Of a DNA stretch of 64,000 bases, positions 30,945-39,463 are shown in pieces. The DNA is taken from NCBI RefSeq assembly GCF_031082295.1, contig NZ_JAVHLD010000006.1, positions 62,001 to 126,000 on the forward strand, written 5' to 3'. A program made the position numbers and the translations under genes. Each line of letters starts with the position of its first letter. The first letter of the stretch is position 1. The DNA is from Humidesulfovibrio sp. GTDB taxonomy: Bacteria > Desulfobacterota > Desulfovibrionia > Desulfovibrionales > Desulfovibrionaceae. The notes beneath the pieces were generated by a model. That model was given only the letters and a program-made list of their open reading frames with translations. It was not told the origin of the DNA and did not search any database.

Positions 30945-31625
30945 CCGCGCCAAGGTGCGGGAAACATCCCACAGCGTTCGTAGTCGTAGGGCTTTGCTCT
31001 TGGCCGCATCATCGGGGCGCAGGCTAACCGGCACCTGTACTTTGTCTCGACGGCGCATGAGTAAATGCGCTAGAATTTCCATCTGGTAAGAATACCCGGC
31101 ATAATTGAGGGGCAGGCGCCGGACCTCGGACACGGGCACAGCTATTGGCCCGTGTACATCCTTGACCTGCAGGCCCAAGAGCATGTTCAGGCAGGCTGTA
31201 AACAACCAGGAAAGAACGGCACGCAACGGTGTACGCATCGCAGCTTGATTTTGGCGAAAACCGATAACTATGGCGCTCTCTTTGGTCGCTCCCCAAAAGG
31301 CGGCCATGCTGCCGATGTCGAAGGAGTCGTCTCCCGGGAGGTCGGTGATGGTGTCAAAGCGTGCGCTTGCGAGTGCCTTGCGGTAGCCCTCACCTAGACC
31401 AAGGTTGCGTTCGTTGTGGATAACCACTAACTCTGGATGTCGTGAAGCCAGTTCGTTCATGATCCGCCCGGTGCCGTCAGTGCTGCCGTCGTTGATCATG
31501 ATGACCTCGAAGTGTTCCACGTTGGCCCGAAGACCTTCCACCAGGGCCTCAATCATGGGGCCGATGCATTTTTCTTCGTTTAAGGCCGGCACAAAAACCG
31601 TGAGGCCCGGGGCCCGTTCGCTCAT
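30909..31625 (-). CDS. Glycosyltransferase family 2
   Basis: LTVFVPALNEEKCIGPMIEALVEGL, VIMINDGSTDGTGRIMNELA, NLGLGEGYRKAL, DLPGDDSFD. Confidence 0.93.
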   Translation of the reverse strand: MSERAPGLTVFVPALNEEKCIGPMIEALVEGLRANVEHFEVIMINDGSTDGTGRIMNELASRHPELVVIHNERNLGLGEGYRKALASARFDTITDLPGDDSFDIGSMAAFWGATKESAIVIGFRQNQAAMRTPLRAVLSWLFTACLNMLLGLQVKDVHGPIAVPVSEVRRLPLNYAGYSYQMEILAHLLMRRRDKVQVPVSLRPDDAAKSKALRLRTLWDVSRTLARLFWTLRLFPSV

Positions 31626-32833
31626 GATGTGCTATCGCCCAGCTTGTGGAAAATGGAGAAATGCGAAGGCATGCCCCAGGTCTCTATAAAAGCGTTGTCC
31701 GAAGCGCAGAAGGAGATAGCCTCTGTGGCCTTGCTCGCCATCAGAAGCTCCATGATCTTGATCAGGCTGGCAACGGCCTTGACTGCGCGCCGAGTGTCCG
31801 CCGCACTGGCAAGCATGGTGCGCTCAGGCATGAAGCCCTTGAGCCACTGGAGTAGATCCTGGCATTCCTGCGCGAGCGCCATGTCAAAGGTCGAGATGAG
31901 GCCATCTGAAACGCGCAAAAGCCTTGTGAGCTTGCGCTCCACCTCTGGGTCTTGGGCTACTAGGGCGTGGGTGCGGCCGAAGAGATGCGTCAGCCGATTA
32001 CGGCGGATGGTGTCCACCTGGTGTTCCAACTCCTCCTGCATGCTCATGGGTTGCTTGAACCAGCAGACATGGGACTTGTCGTCGTAGTTTGGCCAGGCGG
32101 AGTAGAGACGAAAACCGTGCTTCTGCATGGCCCGACACAGCCATACGGGATCGTAAAAGAATCCATTGCGTACAAAGGGATTTTCAAGCACGTCAAAGAC
32201 CCAGGCCTCAAGGGCTCGGGTGTGTGGGATGGAGTCCCATTTGTTTTGAAAGATGGCTCGGGCCGCCTCGAAAGAAGTCATGCCAGTGAGTGCCATGATG
32301 CGTTGGTGAATGACCTTGTAGAACAACTCGATAAAGCCGCCGAACTTCTCGCAGTAGAACAGGATCAGCAGACCGTCTTTCTTGAGTATTCGCGCAAACA
32401 GATCCATCCACATTCGCCCGGGGCGTACGGTGTAGATGAAGCCTTCGGCCACCACGGCGTCAAACCGATCGGTATCCAGGCCGCTCTCCGCGTACTGCTT
32501 TAAGTCCAGGGCGTTGAGACTTTTCAAGCGTTCCCCAAGACCGAACTGCTTGAAATAGTTGTTCAGCACCGGATGTGCCTTGCGGTTGGGTTCCACCACA
32601 TGGCAGTTTGCCCCCCACTGGGCATAGACCAGGGTTTTCTCTCCCGTGTCCGGTCCAATCTCCAACACATCCGCCCCGGCGAAAAAGCGAGGATGCAAGG
32701 ACAGTTTGTTTAAAAAAAGGTCCTTGCGGTGTCTTTCATAGTCCAACAGGTCTTGGCGTGAGGTAAAGTTTCCGTGAGTGGGTAATATCTCCGCGCCCTC
32801 ATAGTATTCGTAAAGAGCTTCGTACTCCATCAT
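31622..32833 (-). CDS. Class I SAM-dependent methyltransferase domain protein
   Basis: VLEIGPDTGEKTLVYAQWGANCHVVEPN; FDAVVAEGFIYTVRPGRMWMDLFARILKKDGLLILF. Confidence 0.85.
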   Translation of the reverse strand: MMEYEALYEYYEGAEILPTHGNFTSRQDLLDYERHRKDLFLNKLSLHPRFFAGADVLEIGPDTGEKTLVYAQWGANCHVVEPNRKAHPVLNNYFKQFGLGERLKSLNALDLKQYAESGLDTDRFDAVVAEGFIYTVRPGRMWMDLFARILKKDGLLILFYCEKFGGFIELFYKVIHQRIMALTGMTSFEAARAIFQNKWDSIPHTRALEAWVFDVLENPFVRNGFFYDPVWLCRAMQKHGFRLYSAWPNYDDKSHVCWFKQPMSMQEELEHQVDTIRRNRLTHLFGRTHALVAQDPEVERKLTRLLRVSDGLISTFDMALAQECQDLLQWLKGFMPERTMLASAADTRRAVKAVASLIKIMELLMASKATEAISFCASDNAFIETWGMPSHFSIFHKLGDSTS

Positions 32834-33370
32834 TCAGTCCTTTTTCCTGCCGTGCTCTGCCAATGCCATGGCAAGGCTGCTTAAATGCGCCGCAACGGCT
32901 TCGGCGTCAGTCTCCGCTGGGGCCCAGGGTGCCTGTTCGTTGTCTTCTCGCCGGAATGGCCCGGAGGTGGTCTCGTGGAACACGAAAAAATCTGTGCGAG
33001 GCACCATGCAGTGGTATGCACAGGAGTTTATGCGGAGGTAGAATAAGCCGTCTGCGCCAGGCGCGGCCACGCGAATGACGTCGGTCAGCACACCCTGTTC
33101 GTCAAAAAAAACCACATCGCATTCGCCCTCAATGACGTGCAGGGACTCGGACTTACCGTGGTGGCGGTGGGGGGGAACATACACCCCGCGCGCGTGGCAG
33201 ATGAGCATCTCATGCACTCGGTCCTCGGGGTCCGGGTGGGCGCAGATGCGTGCCCGACGGCGCTGTGAAGCTGCGGCCATGGCCTTCACGGCGTCAAAAT
33301 CGGCCGCGCGTACGCCCACGAGCGGCCCGGTGGCGAAGAGCACTTCGTCGTTGATCCTGTTGAACTGCAT
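32834..33370 (-). CDS. wbuC: WbuC-family cupin-fold protein
   Basis: MQFNRINDEVLFATGPLVGVRAADFDAVKAMAAASQRRRARICAHPDPEDRVHEMLICHARGVYVPPHRHHGKSESLHVIEGECDVVFFDE; start at 33370 rather than the ORF-track start. Confidence 0.88.
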   Translation of the reverse strand: MQFNRINDEVLFATGPLVGVRAADFDAVKAMAAASQRRRARICAHPDPEDRVHEMLICHARGVYVPPHRHHGKSESLHVIEGECDVVFFDEQGVLTDVIRVAAPGADGLFYLRINSCAYHCMVPRTDFFVFHETTSGPFRREDNEQAPWAPAETDAEAVAAHLSSLAMALAEHGRKKD

Positions 33371-33381
33371 AGGCCGTTCCC

Positions 33382-34359
33382 TTACGCCCCGCTGAGGGCG
33401 GTCCACAGCGCCGGGAAGGTCTCCCGGTGCGGACCCTGCACATAATGACTTTTGCCGCCGTCCGCAACCGTGCGCACGAGCATGGTCTTCCAGGGCCGGA
33501 AGTAGTACCCGGCGCTGCCGCGTGGTGCTTCGGCCCGGAAGTCTTCGGGCAGGTCGTGGAGGTCGCACACGAGCGTGGTGAAGCGTTTGACCTCGCGTCC
33601 CTCCTGGCGGGCCATATTGCGCACCATGGCCAGGGCCTTCAGGTAGACCTCCGGCGCGGTGACCGCTGAGCCGAAATTCATGACCACCCCGCCTTCCAGG
33701 CGCTCCATCACCGCGGCCAGCGTCAGGAAATCCCCGTGGCTCGCCGCGCCCCAGGCCGCGCCGTCGCAATTCGGGTGCTCGTGCACAATATCGAGCCCCA
33801 GGCCCACGTGCACGCAGGCCGGGATGCCAAGCCGCCAGGCCGCGGCGAACACGCTCGCCTCGCGGTGCGGGAGGCCGCCTTCCCAGATGGCCCGGCCAAC
33901 GGCTTCGCCCAGGCCCAGGCCTTCGGCCGCAGCCGTTTTGGCGATCTCGTTCAGCCTGCCGGTCTCGTTCCACAGGCCGAACTGGCCATTCTGGATGTAC
34001 CTGGCAACGCTTTCGGTGGTGGCGCCGATGAGTGCGAACTCAAAGTCGTGGATGGCGCAGGCTCCGTTCATGGACAAGCAGTCGATGAGTCCGCGTTCCA
34101 TGAGGTCGATGAGATGGCGCTGCACACCGCTTCGGAGCAGATGTGCGCCCATCATCAGGATGCGTGCCGCCCCCGAGTTGCGTGCGGTCCTCAGATCGTT
34201 AGCTGTATCGGCCAGGGCCGGAGGTACGAAAAGCACTGGTGTGAGCGGGACCAGGATTTGGGTCAGGTCCAAGTCATGCGCGCGTTCGGCCAGGGGCAAG
34301 AGGCGCAAACGCGCGGTGTCGAAGCGGCGGTGGCGCGTGGGCATGATTCCCCCCGGCAC
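33382..34359 (-). CDS. Deoxyhypusine-synthase-like protein of unknown function
   Basis: ARILMMGAHLLRSGVQRHLIDLMERGLIDCLSMNGACAIHDFEFALIGATTESVARYIQNGQFGLWNETG resembles the SGLRDIIxYLVExxxVDVIVTTAGGxEED region of DHS-type proteins. Confidence 0.6.
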   Translation of the reverse strand: MPGGIMPTRHRRFDTARLRLLPLAERAHDLDLTQILVPLTPVLFVPPALADTANDLRTARNSGAARILMMGAHLLRSGVQRHLIDLMERGLIDCLSMNGACAIHDFEFALIGATTESVARYIQNGQFGLWNETGRLNEIAKTAAAEGLGLGEAVGRAIWEGGLPHREASVFAAAWRLGIPACVHVGLGLDIVHEHPNCDGAAWGAASHGDFLTLAAVMERLEGGVVMNFGSAVTAPEVYLKALAMVRNMARQEGREVKRFTTLVCDLHDLPEDFRAEAPRGSAGYYFRPWKTMLVRTVADGGKSHYVQGPHRETFPALWTALSGA

Positions 34360-35888
34360 TATTTCAGCAAAGAGGTGATGAACTTCTGCACAGCGGATTT
34401 CTCGATGGATTTCTGGTTGCCGATGACGCCGACGGCCAGGCCGCCCACGATGTTGCCCAGAAAGGCCACCAACTCGCCAGGCACGCCGAGGCAGGCGGCC
34501 AGGGAGGCCACGGACAAGAAGGCATCTCCCGAACCCACGCGGTCCACCACGCGGGTGGCGAAGGCCGGCACTTCCACGAAATCCTCGGGCTCGTGCATGA
34601 TGGAGCCCTTCTTGCCGGTGGTGACGGCGAACTTCTTGGAGCCGATGCGCAGGGCCGCCCGCTCAATGAGCGGTCGCAGCGGGCTTGTGAGGTCGCGGCA
34701 GTCCAGGCGTATCTCCGGTTCCGCCAGGCTCACGAAGTCCGCGCGGCGGTAGCGCGAGATGGTGTGGAAGCCGCGGTTGCCCGCGTTGGCCTGGGTGTTA
34801 ACGGCCAAAAACGGAGCCTTGTCCTCCATCAGCCTGCGCATGCGCTCGCTGATGGCTCCATGGCCGAAGTCCGCGGCCAGCACCAGGTCGCAACGAGCCA
34901 GCTCACGCTCAAGGGCGGCCAGCATGCGCTCCTCCACCTCGCCGCGCACCCCGGTGTCGTCCATGTGGTAGACCTCGAAGAGCTTGTTGAAGGAGTATCC
35001 TTCCACAAAGCGCTGCTTGCGGATGGTGGGTGCGCCCGGCAGCATCTCAAACTGGGCATGGACGCTTGGGTGCAGCTTCTCGCGGATGAAGTCCTCGCGG
35101 CTGTCGGCCTCGCCCAACACGGAGAGCAGGCGCACCTCGCCGGCGTAGTGCTGCAGATGGTTGGCGATGGCCAGCGCCCCCCCGGCGAAGAGATCGAAGG
35201 ATTCGTGACGCAGGGTCAGGACCGGGTCCTTGGACGAGGTGCCGATGACGTTGGCATAAACGTATTCGTCGAGGATGGTGTCGCCCACCACGAGCACCCG
35301 GAGCTTGCCCATGCGCTCCAACGGCTCCAGCAGGTCCTTTTCCTTATAGCGCTTGCGGAAGAGCGAAAGGTAGGCCTGCACCTCCTCCGGGAAGGTGGAC
35401 AGGAAACGGTTGATGAGGTTCGAGGAGCTGAAGACCACGTCCTCGGTGAAGCGCATCTGGCCGCCCACGGCCTTGATGGCCTCCTCCTCCTGGGCCAGCT
35501 TGCCCGTGGGGTCGCTGGCGGAGTCCTTGAAGTCCGAACCCTTGACGTAGATGTCAGGGCGCAGCAGGCGGATGGTCTCCACAGCCGTGGGCCATTCGTT
35601 GATGGCCACCAGGGCCACGTTGTCCAGGGCGGCCAGGGCCTCGCAGCGCAGGTGCTCGCCGAAGGCCGGGCGGTTAGGGCCTTTGTCCACGTAGCGGTCC
35701 GGGGAGATGGTCACCAGGAGCACGTCGCCCATGGCCCGGGCCTGGTCCAAGTAGCGGATGTGGCCGATGTGCAGGAGATCGAAGCATCCGTGGCAGAGGA
35801 CGATCTTCCGGCCTTCTGCGCGGTGCTGGGCTGCCAGTTCGGCCATTTTGGCCAGGGTCACGATTTTTTTCTTTTTGTTCATGGGCAT
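34359..35888 (-). CDS. Bifunctional nucleotidyltransferase (N-term, RfaE2-like) / PfkB sugar kinase (C-term, RfaE1-like)
   Basis: N-term KIVLCHGCFDLLHIGHIRYLDQARAMGD...DIYVKGSDF...SSSNLINRFL; C-term VVGDTILDEYVYANVIGTSSKDPV...GGALAIANHL...VDRVGSGDAFLSV. Confidence 0.93.
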   Translation of the reverse strand: MPMNKKKKIVTLAKMAELAAQHRAEGRKIVLCHGCFDLLHIGHIRYLDQARAMGDVLLVTISPDRYVDKGPNRPAFGEHLRCEALAALDNVALVAINEWPTAVETIRLLRPDIYVKGSDFKDSASDPTGKLAQEEEAIKAVGGQMRFTEDVVFSSSNLINRFLSTFPEEVQAYLSLFRKRYKEKDLLEPLERMGKLRVLVVGDTILDEYVYANVIGTSSKDPVLTLRHESFDLFAGGALAIANHLQHYAGEVRLLSVLGEADSREDFIREKLHPSVHAQFEMLPGAPTIRKQRFVEGYSFNKLFEVYHMDDTGVRGEVEERMLAALERELARCDLVLAADFGHGAISERMRRLMEDKAPFLAVNTQANAGNRGFHTISRYRRADFVSLAEPEIRLDCRDLTSPLRPLIERAALRIGSKKFAVTTGKKGSIMHEPEDFVEVPAFATRVVDRVGSGDAFLSVASLAACLGVPGELVAFLGNIVGGLAVGVIGNQKSIEKSAVQKFITSLLK

Positions 35889-35933
35889 ATCCCCGGAAGG
35901 GTTTGATGTCTGGCCTGCGACTGGTTCGCGACC

Positions 35934-37001
35934 TTAGACAAAGGCCTGGTGGCGCGGATCTGCGGAGAGATACTCGAGCACCAGTTGGTTCTTGGCGTTG
36001 GCCACGCAGTGGTGGTTGCAATGCTTCGATGGATCGATGGTGAAGAATTTGTCCTTGCCGTTCATCCAGAACTCTCGGAAGCTCTGTTCCCTGATCTCGC
36101 CCAGCACGCCGCTGTCCAGGTTGTAGGCCTTGTCTTGGCAGGAATAGACCCGTTGGTCCGCGCCGATGACCGGCAGCATCTGCAGATACGGGCACCACGT
36201 GTAGTCCTTGGCGAACTTGCCGTCGAGCTCGTGGTAGGTGTCGTAGATCTCCAGGCGCGCGCCGAAGTCGGCCTTGGCCCGGGCGGCCTGCTCCTTTACC
36301 AAGTTGAACACGGGGCGGTGGTATTCGTTGTTGGCCGCGGCATCATTGGCGGTGATGCAGGGCGAGAGCTTCACCGAGTCCACGCCGACGTCGGCCAGCC
36401 GACCGATCTGCTCGTACACGTGGCTGGCGTTGTCCTGGCCGATGATCAGGCTGACTCCCAGGTAGCAGCCTCCGCCCAGAGCCTTGAAGTCTTCCATGTT
36501 GGTCATGATGCGCCGGTATTCGCCCGCGGGGGCGCCGCGAAAGCGCGTGTAGCTCTCGTCGTCCCAGCCGTCCATGGACACGCGCACCCAGACCCCGTGC
36601 TTGGCAAAGATCTTCGCCGTCGGGCCGGACAGGAGCGCGCCGTTGGTCAGGGTGGCGAAGGCCACGGGCGAGTCCGCCAGGCGCTCCAGGGTCTCGACCA
36701 TGTGCGGGTAGCACAGGGGCTCGCCGCCGCCGCTGAAGGTAACGGCCTTGACACCCATGCCGATGATGTCGTCCACGATCTGGAGCATCTTGGCCTGCGG
36801 AATCTTGTCGCGCAGGTCCATGTCCTGGCCCAGCTGCAGCTCCGGGGCGCGATAGGCGCAGTAGGAGCAACGGTGGTTGCAGACGTTCGTCGGCTTGATG
36901 CGGATGTGCACCGGCGGACGGATCTCATCCTTCTCGCGGGGCAGCGAGTCGAGCTTGTCCTGGTAGTGGAAGACCTTGAGCCGGGTGTAGAGATTGCCCA
37001 T
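35934..37001 (-). CDS. Radical SAM protein with SPASM-like C-terminus
   Basis: IRIKPTNVCNHRCSYCAYRAPELQLGQDMD; VTFSGGGEPLCYP; C-terminal WCPYLQ...YSCQDKAYNLDSGVLGEIREQSFREFW...CNHHC. Start at internal Met (37001). Confidence 0.93.
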   Translation of the reverse strand: MGNLYTRLKVFHYQDKLDSLPREKDEIRPPVHIRIKPTNVCNHRCSYCAYRAPELQLGQDMDLRDKIPQAKMLQIVDDIIGMGVKAVTFSGGGEPLCYPHMVETLERLADSPVAFATLTNGALLSGPTAKIFAKHGVWVRVSMDGWDDESYTRFRGAPAGEYRRIMTNMEDFKALGGGCYLGVSLIIGQDNASHVYEQIGRLADVGVDSVKLSPCITANDAAANNEYHRPVFNLVKEQAARAKADFGARLEIYDTYHELDGKFAKDYTWCPYLQMLPVIGADQRVYSCQDKAYNLDSGVLGEIREQSFREFWMNGKDKFFTIDPSKHCNHHCVANAKNQLVLEYLSADPRHQAFV

Positions 37002-37012
37002 GCGTTTCGCCC

Positions 37013-37675
37013 CTATTCGAAGAAGATGAATTCGTAGTCGCCGGTGTAGCCGAAATGTTTGAAGAGCCAGATCCACTCGCGCTCGGAGAAGAACGACTCG
37101 CAGGTCAGCGCCCAGCACTGCAGGTTGAAGAGCTCCCGATTGTTTCTGTAGCTCTCGACCATGACGTAGGCGCTTCTGCCCACCCGCTCGATCTCGCCCA
37201 GGGCCTTGGCCAGGTCGTCGATCTCCAGGTTGAACACGCAGCCAAGCGAAAGCACAAGGTCGAAGTGCTTGTCGGCGAAGGGCAGCTCGTCCTGGGCGCG
37301 GCCCTGGCGCAGGAACGGCCGGATGGCCTCGGGCGCGGTGGCTAGGCCATGGGTTGAAATATCCAGGCCGAGGACCTCGGCTCCGGGCAGTAGCAGCTTC
37401 AGTTCATGCAGCAGGTGCGCCTTGCCGCAGCCCAGGTCAAGAATGCGCGAGGCGTCCGTCAGGCGGTAATGCTCGATGATGCGCTCGGCCACGGGCTTCC
37501 AGCGGCCGTCGTAGCGGTAGCCGCCATAACCGAAGCGCCGGTCGCCGTCCCAGTAGTCGGCCTCGTACTCCTTGGCCTTGCCCATGCACAGCACCTTGTC
37601 GTCTACCATGCGCGCGAGGTAGTCGCGCTTGGTGCTGGTGTGCAGCGGGGTCACGAGGTTCAGCTTCTCGCCCAC
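37013..37675 (-). CDS. Class I SAM-dependent methyltransferase
   Basis: RILDLGCGKAHLLHELKLLLPGAEVLGLDIS; FDLVLSLGCVFNLEIDDLAKALGEIERVGRSAYVMVES. Confidence 0.9.
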   Translation of the reverse strand: MGEKLNLVTPLHTSTKRDYLARMVDDKVLCMGKAKEYEADYWDGDRRFGYGGYRYDGRWKPVAERIIEHYRLTDASRILDLGCGKAHLLHELKLLLPGAEVLGLDISTHGLATAPEAIRPFLRQGRAQDELPFADKHFDLVLSLGCVFNLEIDDLAKALGEIERVGRSAYVMVESYRNNRELFNLQCWALTCESFFSEREWIWLFKHFGYTGDYEFIFFE

Positions 37676-37677
37676 TC

Positions 37678-38610
37678 CTATGCCCCCTTGCCCAAGAGCG
37701 CCAGCGTCTGCGTCGCGATGGCCGAGGCGTCCATGCCGTAGCGGGCCATGAGACCGGCCTGGGACCCATACTGATCCGGGAACACGTCCGGGATGCCCAG
37801 GCGCTTTAGGCGCGGATGGTTCGGCAGCCCGGCCTCGGCCAGGACTTCGGCCACGGCTCCGCCCAGGCCGCCGAGGATGGTGTTCTCCTCGATGCTCACC
37901 ACGGCGCGGACCCTGGCCGCCTCGCGCAGCACGGCCGCGGCGTCAAAGGGCTTGACCGTGTGCAGGTGCAGGATGGTGGCGGAAACGCCCTGGCCGGAAA
38001 GCTCGTCGGCAGCCAGCAGCGCCTGCTGGAGCGTCACCCCCGTGGTGACGAACAAAACGTCATCCCCCTGGCGCGCCAGCACGGCCTGGCCGATGACCGG
38101 CAGGGGGTGGCCTTCGGTCACCACCGGGTCGTAGCCTTTCCCCAGGCGGATGTAGACCGGGCCGGGGTGGTCCACGGTGAGCGGCATGAGCCGGGCCATC
38201 TCCACGGCGTCGGCCGGGGCCAGGATGGTCAGGTTGGGGATGCTGCGCAGGGCCGAGAGGTCCTCCACGGCCATGTGCGTGGGGCCGAGCGGAGCGTAGA
38301 CCATGCCGCCGCCGTTGGCGATGAGCCTGACCTTGACGTCGTGCAGGCAGAGGTCCAGAACGATCTGCTCAAAGGCCCGGCGCGCCAGGAAAGTGGCGAT
38401 GGTGTTGACGTAGACGATGCGGCCCTCAAGAGCGAGGCCCGCAGCCATGCCGAGGATGCTTTGTTCGCAGATGCCTTCCATGAAGAAGCGCTCGGGCATG
38501 TCGGCCTTGAAGCCCTTCAGCGTGCCCACGCCCAAATCAGAGCCCATGAACACGATGCGCTGGTCATCCTTGGCCAGGGCATGCACGCAGTCCAGACTGG
38601 TCTTGCGCAT
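37678..38610 (-). CDS. Transketolase C-terminal subunit (split transketolase)
   Basis: DLGVGTLKGFKADMPERFFMEGICEQSILGMAAGLALEGRIVYVNTIATFLARRAFEQI; GPVYIRLGKGYDPV; VVSIEENTILGGLGGAVAEVL. Confidence 0.93.
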   Translation of the reverse strand: MRKTSLDCVHALAKDDQRIVFMGSDLGVGTLKGFKADMPERFFMEGICEQSILGMAAGLALEGRIVYVNTIATFLARRAFEQIVLDLCLHDVKVRLIANGGGMVYAPLGPTHMAVEDLSALRSIPNLTILAPADAVEMARLMPLTVDHPGPVYIRLGKGYDPVVTEGHPLPVIGQAVLARQGDDVLFVTTGVTLQQALLAADELSGQGVSATILHLHTVKPFDAAAVLREAARVRAVVSIEENTILGGLGGAVAEVLAEAGLPNHPRLKRLGIPDVFPDQYGSQAGLMARYGMDASAIATQTLALLGKGA

Positions 38611-39462
38611 TTACACGCCCTCCAATTCAGCCAGCAGCTTTTCGTATTCCTCGTCCGAAAGCTTGGTTTTGTGGTGCCAGGCCAGGTTGCGCTCCACGCT
38701 CTTGAAGCCCCGGCCCTTCACTGTGTGGCAGATGATGGCCGTAGGCCGTTCGTCCTGAAGCGGCAGGCGGGCGAAGACGGCCTTGAGCGCCTCCACGTCG
38801 TGGCCGTCCACCTCGATGGCCGAGAAGCCGAAGGTCTCCCACTTGGCAGCGAAAGGCTCAAGGTCCAGCACCTCTGCGGTCGTGGCGTATGATTGCTGCT
38901 TGTTGTAGTCCACGATGGCCGTGAGGCTGGAAAGTTTGTGTTTGCCGGCGGCCATGGCGGCCTCCCACACGGAGCCTTCGTTGCATTCGCCGTCGCCCAT
39001 GATCACGAAGGTGCGCCAGGGCGCGCCGTTGAGCCGGGCCGCCAAGGCGCGGCCCACACCGATAGGCAGGCCGTGTCCCAGGCTGCCGGTGGAAGCCTCG
39101 ACCCCAGGCACCTTGCAGTGCTCCGGGTGCCCGCCGAGCATGGCCGTGGGCTTGCAGAAGCAGTCCAGCTCGCTGGCCGGGAAGAACCCCTTGTCGGCCA
39201 GGAGGGCATACAGCGCCAGGCAACCGTGGCCTTTGGACAGGATGGAGCGGTCGCGCTCGGCCCAGTCCGGCCTGGCCGGGTCGAAGCGCAGCACGTGGTC
39301 GTAGAGCACGCGCATGATCTCCACCAGGGAGAGCGCCGGGGCCAGGTGTCCTCGCCCGGCTTTCTTGAGCGTGAGCAGTATCTCGCGCCGAAGTTGGCGC
39401 GAGCGGTCATCCAGGGGGACGGAGGCCTGGGGTGTCGTTGTCGGCATATCGAAGGTCGGCAT
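38611..39462 (-). CDS. Transketolase N-terminal (TPP-binding) subunit
   Basis: RREILLTLKKAGRGHLAPALSLVEIMRVLY; ILSKGHGCLALYALLADKGF; VIMGDGECNEGSVWEAAMAAGKHKLSSLTAIVDYNKQQ. Confidence 0.93.
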   Translation of the reverse strand: MPTFDMPTTTPQASVPLDDRSRQLRREILLTLKKAGRGHLAPALSLVEIMRVLYDHVLRFDPARPDWAERDRSILSKGHGCLALYALLADKGFFPASELDCFCKPTAMLGGHPEHCKVPGVEASTGSLGHGLPIGVGRALAARLNGAPWRTFVIMGDGECNEGSVWEAAMAAGKHKLSSLTAIVDYNKQQSYATTAEVLDLEPFAAKWETFGFSAIEVDGHDVEALKAVFARLPLQDERPTAIICHTVKGRGFKSVERNLAWHHKTKLSDEEYEKLLAELEGV

Positions 39463-39463
39463 G

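Noticed and set aside
33371-33973. Extended N-terminus of the WbuC ORF to 33973
   Set aside because: Overlaps the DHS-like gene in another frame and is Arg/Gly/Pro-rich; the family N-terminus MQFNRINDEVLF begins at 33370.
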